From Apostichopus japonicus (taxonomy: Eukaryota; Echinodermata; Holothuroidea; Aspidochirotida; Stichopodidae): a stretch of 64,000 nt of DNA. Positions 48,101-50,905 of this stretch are shown one piece after another; within the stretch, counting starts at the first letter, position 1, and each line of letters begins with the position of its first letter. Both the position numbers and the translations under genes were made by a program. The stretch lies in contig NC_092583.1 of assembly GCF_037975245.1 (NCBI RefSeq), positions 6,111,264-6,175,263 of the forward strand. The letters are read 5' to 3'. The notes beneath the pieces were generated by a model. The model did not search any database, had not been told where the DNA came from, and saw only the letters and a list, made by a program, of their open reading frames with translations.

Positions 48101-50753
48101 CCTATGTACACCATATGTAGTAAACTGGGAGACCTGCTCTCCTATGTACACCATATGTAGTAAACTGGGAGACCTGCTCTCCTATGTACACCATATGTAG
48201 TAAACTGGGAGGCCTGCTCTCCTACGTACACCATATGTAGTAAACTGGGAGACCTGCTCTCCTACGTACACCATATGTAGTAAACTGGGAGGCCTGCTCT
48301 CCTACGTACACCATATGTAGTAAACTGGGAGGCCTGCTCTCCTACGTACACAATATGTAGTAAACTGGGAGACCTGCTCTCCTACGTACACCATATGTAG
48401 TAAACTGGGAGACCTGCTCTCCTACGTACACCATATGTAGTAAACTGGGAGACCTGCTCTCCTACGTACACCATATGTAGTAAACTGGGAGACCTGCTCT
48501 CCTACGTACACCATATGTAGTAAACTGGGAGACCTGCTCTCCTACGTACACCATATGTAGTAAACTGGGAGACCTGCTCTCCTATGTACACCATATGTAG
48601 TAAACTGGGAGACCTGCTCTCCTATGTACACCATATGTAGTAAACTGGGAGACCTGCTCTCCTATGTACACCATATGTAGTAAACTGGGAGACCTGCTCT
48701 CCTATGTACACCATATGTAGTTAACTGGGAGACCTGCTCTCCTATGTACACCATATGTAGTAAACTGGGAGACCTGCTCTCCTATGTACACCATATGTAG
48801 TAAACTGGGAGACCTGCTCTCCTATGTACACCATATGTAGTAAACTGGGAGACCTGCTCTCCTATGTACACCATATGTAGTAAACTGGGAGACCTGCTCT
48901 CCTATGTACACCATATGTAGTAAACTGGGAGACCTGCTCTCCTATGTACACCATATGTAGTAAACTGGGAGACCTGCTCTCCTATGTACACCATATGTAG
49001 TAAACTGGGAGACCTGCTCTCCTAGGTACACCATATGTAGTAAACTGGGAGGCCTGCTCTCCTATGTACACCATATGTAGTAAACTGGGAGACCTGCTCT
49101 CCTACATACACCATATGTAGTAAACTGGGAGACCTGCTCTCCTATGTACACCATATAGCAGAGCCTAAGCTTCTGATAGTTTATTTGCTCCTAAAACAGT
49201 TGCATTGTACGTTTCACTAATGAAGGAGAAGGGAATCAAATTCAAGCTACAAATTGTTTTTAAGACTTGTCAAATCACTTTTTTATTGATTCCTCTACTT
49301 GTTTATATGTGTTTAGTGTTCCGTACACTGTATAATTAAACACAAACATTTCTGAGATTGATCATTTCAAAGTCAGTGACCAATTACTACTGATTAAAAA
49401 GTTTACATACAATAAAATTCAGAGACATAATTAACTTTAATGTTGTGTCAAAGTCATTACCAGTAATTTTACTGTTGCTGATTCAGTGAAATCAACGTAT
49501 TATATCTTTGCTGGAATCCCTTCATTTTAAGGAATGGTATAAGTTACAACACTGTAGGTATGATAACTGAGCAAGTATGACAAAACGAAATTTAATAGCA
49601 ATAGCCTAAAGTTGTCCGTAATCGACAGATATTTCAATTATATGATTAATTCACTCAAAAAACTACAGTAGGGACTAAAAGCTGGGGAAATATTGTGAAT
49701 CTGATTGATGTCAGAACAGATTGTATTGTCACCTCCTACTGATGATTCATTCTAAGTAGGTTTTATCTGACAACAGCAGCACCAATCAAAGATTCAATAT
49801 CATTGATGGTGTTTTATAGTTACAATGATAAACTGTTGTACACACCAACCCAGACTAGCACTTGAGAGGCCAAAGTCTACATAAACTGTACAGGATGGAA
49901 AGATCAATACAGCCACGATGAGCTGTCTCAAATATGTGAAGTTAAGCATGTTTATTTTTCAATCGAATCCAACAACTGAAAGCCTTGTATACACAGAGTG
50001 TGCAGATTGTAAGTTCTTAGAAATGAACCCTGGAAAAACCCAATAAAAAAAACCAATAGACAATTAAGATACAATACAGTAATTTACCATAAAAATTTGC
50101 TTTCCAATAATACAACACGAACCAAGGCTGATAGTATGTACGTTCCAGGAAAGATTGTAGCAAAAACATATTCTCATTTGTCCCTGATCCAACTCATCAT
50201 ACTTACTTCACACCAGTGTTTAAGATAGAAATTCACAATAGCTGTTGATGTAATACAATCAACACAGAGCTATGTATCTTTTGCATCTTAAAAGGAGACA
50301 ATTATTTTAAATATTGTACTATAGCTGCAAGGTCATGTAGTTATTAAGATGTCTTACGCTGAAAAGGTTTGACATCCAACTTTGGCAAAATATTGTAATA
50401 ATAACATATTTACAGTCTGAAACAAACTGCACATCTAAAATGTAATTACATCACCGTGATCTGACATTTGTATACTGCATTACTTAAATTTCATGTTTGT
50501 ACGATATACTCAATACACAAAATACTTCACACGATAAAGAGCAACTTGCGTTTCTACACATAATAAAACTCTGCCGTAATAATAGATTATGTGCCATAAA
50601 CACATTACTGACGCTTATCACCCTAAGCAGAAAGCTATAATTTGTAAGCTTTGTACTAGGACAAGGTAAAGACTCACCTCTTTTGCCGATCATTCTCCTG
50701 AAAGAGCGTCTTAAACGAGCTCTCCCTGAATGATGAGACGAGTCAGCATCCAT
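66..50753 (-). CDS. trio: Trio/Kalirin-type RhoGEF, GEFD2 isoform, 14 exons, 3' end outside window
   Basis: This is a guanine-nucleotide exchange factor for Rho-family GTPases. Fourteen exons join in phase (76+91+82+66+177+84+140+67+110+70+87+93+51+78 nt) to give 424 codons without a stop. Residues 1-55 are basic and Ser/Asn-rich. KWLTNP is at 57-62, an acidic linker with VPLPPPM at 140-146 follows, and the DH domain starts at about 240. Within it are CR1 ([20 protein letters not shown]), [21 protein letters not shown]3 ([20 protein letters not shown]) and the final helix ([19 protein letters not shown]). From memory of the family, the KWLTSP and VPLPPPM landmarks precede the second GEF module of Trio/Kalirin, and that module together with p63RhoGEF is RhoA-directed and Gq-responsive. 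The PH domain and any later domains are off the left edge. An invertebrate p63RhoGEF-like gene remains possible. Each exon is listed separately. Confidence 0.9.
144..984. other. intron 13, apart from the duplicated donor copies
   Basis: 841 bp between exons 13 and 14. Apart from the two extra donor copies at its 5' end I see only AT-rich sequence. A minus-strand open frame at 655-918 has no recognisable product. Confidence 0.7.
911..1006 (-). repeat. three tandem 32-bp copies covering the exon 13 splice donor
   Basis: Copies at 911-942, 943-974 and 975-1006 are identical. On the minus strand each reads TTTAGATTCAGTAGCTCTTG followed by AGGTATGACTAT, that is, the last 22 bases of exon 13 plus the first 10 of the intron. 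Two extra copies of the donor thus sit 32 and 64 bases into intron 13. Their identity points to a recent tandem duplication. Confidence 0.95.
985..1035 (-). CDS. trio: trio-like exon 13, DH domain, donor duplicated downstream
   Basis: Acceptor CTTTCAG and donor CTTGAG|GTATGAC bound 51 nt encoding [17 protein letters not shown] (382-398), phase 0. DFL....KAGLD is the usual continuation after CR3. The last 22 coding bases and the donor belong to a 32-bp unit repeated twice more downstream (see the repeat at 911-1006). The outermost donor is taken as the real one because only it keeps the frame: reading on gives GTA TGA, a stop. Confidence 0.9.
1371..1463 (-). CDS. trio: trio-like exon 12, DH domain CR3
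   Basis: Acceptor CAAATTAAG and donor TTGAAG|GTATGTT bound 93 nt (351-381): [20 protein letters not shown] then [26 protein letters not shown] is the classic CR3 signature of the Dbl superfamily, forming the main GTPase-binding helix. The acceptor is weaker than its neighbours (AAATTAAG), but the joined frame is exact. Confidence 0.94.
1601..1687 (-). CDS. trio: trio-like exon 11, DH domain
   Basis: Acceptor TTTCTTCAG and donor TTTGAA|GTAAGTC bound 87 nt in phase 0 encoding [20 protein letters not shown] and then VNEFESFFE (322-350). [17 protein letters not shown] is a near-invariant block of Trio GEFD2 and p63RhoGEF, and is the strongest single clue to the subfamily. Confidence 0.94.
2232..2301 (-). 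CDS. trio: trio-like exon 10, DH domain
   Basis: Acceptor CCTTCACAG and donor AGATAT|GTAAGTG bound 70 nt giving [20 protein letters not shown] ending KRY (residue 321). The pattern LxKC.EDPE.L..LF is the one I know from the Trio-family second DH domain. Intron 9, between exons 9 and 10, is only 155 bp, among the shortest here. Confidence 0.92.
2457..2566 (-). CDS. trio: trio-like exon 9, DH domain
   Basis: Acceptor CTTTCCAG and donor CATAGAGA|GTAAGTC bound 110 nt encoding [20 protein letters not shown] and continuing to [20 protein letters not shown] is the CR2-side helix typical of Trio, Kalirin and p63RhoGEF DH domains. Two bases (GA) carry over to form Asp with exon 10. Confidence 0.92.
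2970..5149. repeat. 59-bp satellite array, about 37 copies (intron 8)
   Basis: Unit contains ACATGGCTATCACATTGATG, then GAAAATATTACATAGCTGC and AAATAGACCTAGCAATGT. Copies differ mainly at the GTGTAC/GTGAAC/GTAAAC site. Single-base deletions (CACATGATGG near 4531 and 4764), GCTGTCAATAG (4376, 4610) and AATATAACAT (4483, 4718) recur with spacing of about 235 bp, showing that a four-unit block was duplicated. On the gene's strand each unit reads CTATTTGCAG, which resembles a splice acceptor. Confidence 0.97.
5150..6631. other. rest of intron 8, unique AT-rich sequence
   Basis: No repeat array and no exon found. At about 5790-6000 on the plus strand short open stretches in shifting frames (for example [18 protein letters not shown], then [19 protein letters not shown]) look like a possible decayed coding fragment, perhaps from a mobile element. 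The family cannot be named and the reading is weak. Confidence 0.4.
6632..6698 (-). CDS. trio: trio-like exon 8, DH domain CR1
   Basis: Acceptor TGCTTCCAG and donor GTTGAA|GTAAGAC bound 67 nt encoding [20 protein letters not shown] plus VE (240-261). This is conserved region 1 of the DH fold. The Glu at 249 in TEKDYV is at the position of the CR1 glutamate that in Dbl-family structures contacts switch I of the GTPase. The next exon is 4.1 kb away because of the 59-bp array. Confidence 0.92.
6791..7197. repeat. 68-bp tandem repeat, six copies (intron 7)
   Basis: Unit begins AAACATCAAGTTGTCTTGAA and includes TTTAAGGAATGCACACTGGT; copies start near 6791, 6858, 6926 and onward. The first copy lacks one base and the last diverges into flanking sequence. 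The array fills more than half of the 740-bp intron between exons 7 and 8. Confidence 0.95.
7439..7578 (-). CDS. trio: trio-like exon 7, charged linker leading into the DH domain
   Basis: Acceptor TTCTTTAG and donor AAAAGAAC|GTAAGG bound 140 nt (46 codons plus two bases). It encodes a Glu/Lys-rich stretch ([20 protein letters not shown]...) ending [10 protein letters not shown]. The AC carried out pairs with G of exon 8 to give Thr239. The last 15 residues look helical and probably pack before DH helix 1. It is separated from the next exon by a 740-bp intron that is half 68-bp repeats. Confidence 0.86.
7579..8158. other. intron 6
   Basis: 580 bp without repeat structure. Contains a short poly-A-like tract (8049-8058). 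A minus-strand open frame at 7649-7897 has no splice-site support and no recognisable protein. Confidence 0.6.
8159..8242 (-). CDS. trio: trio-like exon 6, linker
   Basis: Acceptor TTTGCAG and donor TCAGAG|GTAAAC bound 84 nt (residues 165-192, [20 protein letters not shown]...), phase 0 on both sides. It is rich in Glu, Lys, Thr and Ser with no folded-domain signature. Support comes from consensus splice sites and exact phase match with exons 5 and 7; by sequence alone it could also be a lineage-specific linker exon. Confidence 0.8.
8660..9482. repeat. dispersed repeat with TGACCTTTGACCTCC-like modules, three diverged tandem units
   Basis: Recurring blocks: a 'GACTCCTGGTGACC..AAATGA' module, 'TGACCTTTGGCCTCCACC', 'AATAGGGTTCTTGTACTAAT', 'GGGGAAGCCA' and 'CTGGAGATAT...GTTTAC'. 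They appear near 8800-8950, 9020-9190 and 9295-9420 at irregular 250-290 bp spacing. The same modules occur at 52760-52990, so this is a genome-wide family. It ends with ACTGCATAGG and a perfect hairpin (GGTTACTTG 9454-9462 / CAAGTAACC 9474-9482). Confidence 0.75.
9483..10345. other. intron 5, unannotated middle part
   Basis: AT-rich with no exon seen. A short match to a neighbouring repeat family (ACAAGAGCCCAAATGGTCAC, then GGTTCCTTTGCTTAAAGGAA) lies at about 10168-10210 and may be a solo repeat terminus. Confidence 0.5.
10346..11169. repeat. dispersed repeat, family A, uninterrupted copy
   Basis: Begins at ACACAAGAGCCCAA and ends with CTGACTGCATAGGTT and a hairpin (GGTTCCTTTGC / GCAAAGAACC, one bulged base, 11144-11169). 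Two related halves (10505-10740 and 10780-10980) share TTTGGGCCCA, an 'ACCAGYTATTAAYCAAC' block and a 'TGTGYCCAAAATGCATTTGAGGTT' block. The reverse complement of this repeat is found at 34256-34704 plus 37085-37120, split by the hAT element. Plus-strand open frames here are not convincing as genes. Confidence 0.8.
11207..11275. repeat. possible SINE-like fragment
   Basis: AATGTAAATAAAATCTTATA followed by TAGCGCACTAGGCGCGATGC and GCACTTTACAA. Sequences of the type 'TTATATAGCGC...GCGCTTTACAA' recur in many marine invertebrate genomes; this is from memory, not searched. Only one copy is in the window, so repeat status rests on that memory. Confidence 0.35.
11483..11659 (-). CDS. trio: trio-like exon 5, Ser/Pro-rich linker with VPLPPPM
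   Basis: Acceptor GTTCTCAG and donor GACAAG|GTATGC bound 177 nt (residues 106-164), phase 0 at both ends. It opens [14 protein letters not shown], passes an acidic EEEPEGD patch and contains [10 protein letters not shown] at 140-149. The VPLPPPM block matches my memory of human TRIO in the same place, between the KWLTSP motif and the second DH domain. The rest is low-complexity and likely disordered; the proline run could be an SH3 ligand (inference). Confidence 0.88.
11660..12351. other. intron 4, 3' part
   Basis: AT-rich sequence next to the exon 5 acceptor. Overlapping minus-strand open frames at 11518-11937 and 11792-12037 run through the splice acceptor or have no protein-like composition. 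Nothing further seen. Confidence 0.5.
12352..12704 (-). other. unidentified open reading segment, possible nested exon or pseudogene
   Basis: On the minus strand an acceptor-like TTTTGGTTTTCAG is followed by 117 open codons and a TAA. The protein looks well composed ([20 protein letters not shown], later [20 protein letters not shown], ending [10 protein letters not shown]). Just upstream on the same strand a second short protein-like stretch ([20 protein letters not shown]) ends in a stop. I recognise neither. It does not fit the phase of the trio-like exons (exon 4 to exon 5 is complete without it). It could be the last exon of a nested gene, a retrocopy, or chance. Confidence 0.25.
12705..13888. 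other. intron 4, unique sequence before the satellite
   Basis: AT-rich, no repeats and no recognisable coding sequence apart from the short stretch at about 12760-12830 noted with the neighbouring open segment. Confidence 0.5.
13889..17235. repeat. 42-bp satellite with 592-bp higher-order repeat, left part
   Basis: Core unit: GTTAAGTTGTACATGTCCTG, then CTGTACATAGATCAGG and TTAAGT. Variant units carry CTTCTGTCCATA, TGTTGCTCATAT, CATGACCTTAGGTCCTTATA or TGTATGCAGGTC. Blocks repeat in the same order: 15841-16377 recurs at 16433-16969, an offset of 592 bp with very few differences. A 42-bp period is 14 codons, so the minus strand shows chance open frames of the [14 protein letters not shown] type; these are not genes. 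Confidence 0.97.
17236..17370 (+). repeat. left terminal inverted repeat
   Basis: Starts TAGACCGTGGGGCAAAGCCG, includes GTTCCGTAGTCCAGTCAGAG and GGGGCAACTC, and ends near TTTGTTCCACCAAAAATTTG. Pairs in inverse with 20605-20745, with diverged stretches between conserved blocks. Confidence 0.9.
17371..18586. other. transposon, 5' region before the gene
   Basis: 1.2 kb between the left TIR and the TATA box. A minus-strand open frame of 112 codons at 18203-18541 has no motif I know and no start or splice context in its favour. No DDE/D-type catalytic blocks found by eye. Confidence 0.5.
18587..18595 (+). promoter_or_regulatory. TATA box of the transposon gene
   Basis: TATATAAAG within GGGTATATAAAGAA, 42 bases before the proposed ATG at 18629. 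The usual spacing of about 30 bases would start transcription near 18618, leaving a very short leader. The match to a canonical TATA box and its position support the two-exon model. Confidence 0.6.
18629..18662 (+). CDS. transposon-borne gene, exon 1
   Basis: ATG at 18629 opens [11 protein letters not shown] plus one base and ends at donor A|GTACGTAG. Joining A to GT of exon 2 gives Ser and continues in frame through SLST into the long open frame. If translation instead began at the ATG at 18775 the protein would lack these 15 residues; the exon is inferred from the splice sites, the phase and the TATA box. Confidence 0.6.
18764..19704 (+). CDS. transposon-borne gene, main exon: Cys-rich C-terminal protein of unknown function
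   Basis: Acceptor TTCCCTTGTAG precedes an open frame ending in TAA at 19704. With exon 1 the protein is 324 residues. N-terminal half: [17 protein letters not shown], then [20 protein letters not shown] (Cys/His, perhaps part of a zinc site). Middle: [10 protein letters not shown]...[21 protein letters not shown]-terminus: [20 protein letters not shown], then a motif C-x-C-x4-C-x8-CC-x6-C-x3-C-x-C-x2-C and an acidic tail ([15 protein letters not shown]). The DALRQHI...W.TLPPAP...C-rich pattern is one I associate with uncharacterised, mobile-element-linked invertebrate proteins; the Cys cluster recalls half of a tesmin/TSO1 CXC repeat. Function is unknown: DNA or zinc binding is a guess. Confidence 0.85.
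19705..20604. other. transposon, 3' region after the gene
   Basis: Probably 3' UTR and spacer. Small plus-strand open frames at 19754-20078 have no recognisable product. No clear AATAAA lies close downstream of the stop. Confidence 0.5.
20605..20745 (-). repeat. right terminal inverted repeat
   Basis: Reverse complement starts TAGACCGTGGGGCATAAGGC, then GTTCCGTAGTCCACC, GGGGGCAAC and CTTTGTTCCACCAAAATTTC. The outer 14 bases are identical to the left end. Confidence 0.9.
20746..21220. repeat. 42-bp satellite, right remnant beyond the transposon
   Basis: Continues the same units (CTCATATATCAGGTTAACTG, GTACATGTCCTTCTGTCCAT) directly after the TAG duplication and ends in a degenerate copy (ATCCTGCCTGTACATC) about 110 bases before exon 4. 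Together with 13889-17235 this was one 3.8-kb array before insertion. Confidence 0.96.
21329..21394 (-). CDS. trio: trio-like exon 4, acidic linker
   Basis: Acceptor TTGACAG and donor GAGGAG|GTAGGTTA bound 66 nt (residues 84-105, [20 protein letters not shown]...). It is phase 0 at both ends, so it could be skipped without a frameshift. It is strongly acidic and probably disordered. It sits about 110 bases from the left end of the 42-bp satellite remnant and 580 bases from the 24-bp array, so it is closely bracketed by satellites. Confidence 0.82.
21395..21910. other. intron 3, 3' part
   Basis: AT-rich sequence between exon 4 and the array; no feature beyond a short open frame without support. 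Confidence 0.5.
21911..21960. repeat. two copies of a short repeat bordering the 24-bp array
   Basis: TTAATAGCATAGTGATCTAA plus CTTTGTCTG and the same with GAGATC follow each other just before the 24-bp array begins. Unit about 29 bp. Confidence 0.8.
21977..25721. repeat. 24-bp satellite array, about 156 copies (intron 3)
   Basis: Unit: AATGAATCTATTCCCACAAG followed by ACTC. Variation is confined to a few sites: ACTC/ATTC, TTCCCA/TTCTCA, TCAATG/TCAGTG, single TTTCCA and ATGCCC. Because 24 is a multiple of three and only one frame per strand has a stop, four frames are open over up to 3.8 kb (MNLFPQDS and NESIPTRL on plus; SLVGIDSL and FIESCGNR on minus). These are not genes: no splice signal, and all four are equally open. 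Variant sites recur with a 1368-bp (57-unit) offset, showing a block duplication. Confidence 0.98.
25744..26246. mobile_element. 0.5-kb non-autonomous TIR element (MITE-like)
   Basis: Left end CAGACCTGCCAACCTGCTTG; right end, reverse complemented, CAGACCTGTCAACTCTCCTGG-like with GGTCTG ending at 26246. Inside are further mirrored motifs (ATAGGGAGA on the left; GGGAGACCGGGAGATTGGC on the right). No coding capacity. The CAGACCTGYCAAC end resembles hAT termini. A clean 8-bp TSD is not visible: ATTTG abuts the left end and CATTTG the right, and a longer imperfect direct repeat (ATTTGTCACC...GATT) flanks both sides. Confidence 0.6.
26247..26889. other. intron 3, between the MITE and the 50-bp array
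   Basis: Unique sequence with no exon. Contains CAGCGCAGTTGGTAGCC (26508-26524), which resembles a Pol III A box, but no B box follows. Confidence 0.45.
26890..27632. repeat. 50-bp tandem repeat, about 14 copies (intron 3)
   Basis: Unit: TGTTGCTGTTGTAAACCACT, TGTACAGTACAGTGCAAT and GGAGCAGAGCAT. The left copies are diverged. Variant CAGCAGCGCTG units alternate with standard ones every three copies (27250-27420). The minus strand is open in all three frames over 570-660 bases because three units make 150 bp; the resulting [14 protein letters not shown]-type peptides are repeat artefacts. Confidence 0.97.
27839..27920 (-). CDS. trio: trio-like exon 3 with KWLTNP motif
   Basis: Acceptor TTTTGCAG and donor GCAGCT|GTAAGTC bound 82 nt. 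With the incoming bases the reading is [11 protein letters not shown]... ending FQEAA (to residue 83). The other two frames meet stops or break phase. KWLTSP is a landmark I associate with Trio and Kalirin just before the GEFD2 linker, so this exon is the main reason for preferring Trio/Kalirin over other Dbl proteins. The open frame continues past the donor for some 30 codons, but that is intron. Confidence 0.88.
27921..33190. other. intron 2, 3' part, no gene recognised
   Basis: 5.3 kb of AT-rich sequence. Scattered open frames of 60-104 codons (for example plus 29744-30025, minus 30173-30487) have no splice support or recognisable protein. A 100-codon stop-free stretch on the plus strand at about 31826-32126 reads protein-like in part ([18 protein letters not shown]) but has no start, known family or matching exons. 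Confidence 0.45.
33195..33301. promoter_or_regulatory. promoter-like motif cluster inside intron 2
   Basis: Within 107 bp: a GC box (GCCCCGCCC, 33195-33203), a CCAAT box (GAGCCAATCA, core 33217-33221), a 12-bp palindrome containing the E-box CACGTG (GATCACGTGATC, 33270-33281) and a perfect CRE (TGACGTCA, 33294-33301). These are the classical sites for Sp/KLF, NF-Y, bHLH-ZIP and CREB/ATF factors. No convincing gene starts nearby on either strand; it may be an intronic enhancer, an unrecognised promoter or a repeat-borne promoter. Confidence 0.4.
33819..33980. repeat. 86-bp tandem duplication
   Basis: GGTTTCTACTTTGTTTCATG and the following GTGACTTTGGAATTTGTATA to TTTCTTACTATTATTATT occurs at 33819 and again at 33905, essentially identical, joined by an ATT-rich microsatellite. 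Confidence 0.92.
34256..34704. repeat. dispersed repeat family A, inverted copy, left piece
   Basis: Reverse-complement match to 10560-11130: GTGACACTTGC-type end (ATGACACTTGCTTGGGTAGG), GAGTGATGGATATTTGTCAT, GCTATGTACATGTATTATAG, GTTGTTGGTTAATAGCTGGT. It is interrupted at the CCATGGGG target duplication; the remaining end is at 37085. Confidence 0.8.
34980..35087. repeat. left arm of C-rich minisatellite inverted repeat
   Basis: Units of the form CCAAAATCCCCCCGG, CAAGATCCCCCCGGA. The complement of these units forms the right arm at 35671-35828, so the two arms can pair. Confidence 0.9.
35180..35600. repeat. GGTACC-rich minisatellite between the arms
   Basis: Degenerate 12-18 bp units such as CAGTGGGGGTACC and GTCAGGGTACTG. 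Strongly G-rich on the plus strand. Open frames ([13 protein letters not shown] and others) are low-complexity artefacts. Confidence 0.88.
35671..35828. repeat. right arm of minisatellite inverted repeat, G-rich
   Basis: About nine units of GGGGGGATTTTGTCC type, the inverse of the left arm. Open frames rich in NPPGQ or GGFCPG are produced by the repeat. Confidence 0.93.
37085..37120. repeat. dispersed repeat family A, inverted copy, right piece
   Basis: Resumes at the second CCATGGGG and reads CCCATTGGGCACTTGTTTGT TAAC, the reverse complement of the start of the uninterrupted copy near 10346-10375. Confidence 0.65.
37121..38094. other. intron 2, 5' end region
   Basis: Contains three copies of a 28-bp repeat (GGCTACAGCACAGTATATTC...) at 37517-37600; otherwise unique AT-rich sequence up to exon 2. 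Confidence 0.7.
38095..38185 (-). CDS. trio: trio-like exon 2
   Basis: Acceptor TTTTCACAG and donor CATCAA|GTAAGTAG bound 91 nt that complete codon 26 (G|AT, Asp), encode 29 residues ([13 protein letters not shown] through GPKRKGSI) and leave two bases (AA) that complete to Lys in exon 3. The segment is Ser/Thr/Asn-rich and ends basic ([11 protein letters not shown]), resembling the basic stretch before the KWLTSP motif in Trio/Kalirin. It lies between introns of 12.5 and 10.2 kb. Confidence 0.85.
38186..46109. other. intron 1, 3' part, no gene recognised
   Basis: Almost 8 kb of AT-rich sequence. Minor items: an A-run at 42832-42848, a CA-rich microsatellite at 43218-43252, and a diverged direct repeat (AACATTCAAACTAACATTGC) at 44669 and 44781. 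No in-phase exon, tRNA or transposon ends found by eye. Confidence 0.5.
46110..49156. repeat. 40-bp satellite array, about 76 copies (intron 1)
   Basis: Unit: GTAAACTGGGAGACCTGCTC, then TCCTATGTACACCATATGTA. Each unit holds a short hairpin (GGAGA-CCTGC-TCTCC) and the palindromes CATATG and TACGTA. Two sites vary in long blocks: TATGTA versus TACGTA and GGAGACC versus GGAGGCC. Irregular units (CATACATGTTATATGTAG, and an inserted AAACAGT) lie at 46850-46970. Confidence 0.98.
49157..50677. other. intron 1, 5' part next to exon 1
   Basis: Unique AT-rich sequence. The open frame continuing from exon 1 to 50484 is read-through of the donor. Likely position for intronic regulatory elements, but no clear motif cluster seen. 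Confidence 0.5.
50678..50753 (-). CDS. trio: trio-like exon 1 (initiator exon)
   Basis: Encodes residues 1-25, starting [20 protein letters not shown], plus one base of codon 26, and ends at a good donor (GAG|GTGAGTC). An in-frame TAA lies 12 bases before the ATG. The preceding sequence (ATTTAAG) has no polypyrimidine tract, so this looks like a true first coding exon rather than an internal one. The Arg-rich stretch could contact membrane or act as a basic signal; that is inference. In Trio/Kalirin genes short C-terminal isoforms arise from internal promoters, and this exon fits that pattern. Longer isoforms would need exons to the right of the window. Confidence 0.8.
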
Positions 50754-50905
50754 CTTAAATTTTTACAAATATCGTTAATATCCTAACATACTGCAGCACG
50801 CTCCACACACTGCCTGCTGCTGCTGCCTGCCTGACTGCTCCTCAAGACAGGATTCCTGTTACCAAGCTACCTCCCCAACTTGCACATTTCAAATATACTT
50901 GACCT
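50754..50905 (-). promoter_or_regulatory. probable 5' UTR and promoter of the short trio-like isoform
   Basis: Directly upstream of the exon 1 ATG the minus strand has a GCAG/GGCA-rich tract (CTGC/GCCT repeats at 50810-50842) and, about 140 bases upstream, a TATA-like AAGTATATTTG (rc of 50890-50900). The in-frame TAA before the ATG supports untranslated leader. A transcription start about 30 bases below the TATA-like motif would give a leader of roughly 110 bases. No transcript data are available, so this placement is inference. Confidence 0.35.

Noticed and set aside
46110-49156. CRISPR array
   Set aside because: Direct repeats of constant length without unique spacers, in animal intronic DNA; tandem satellite instead. 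The same applies to the other arrays.
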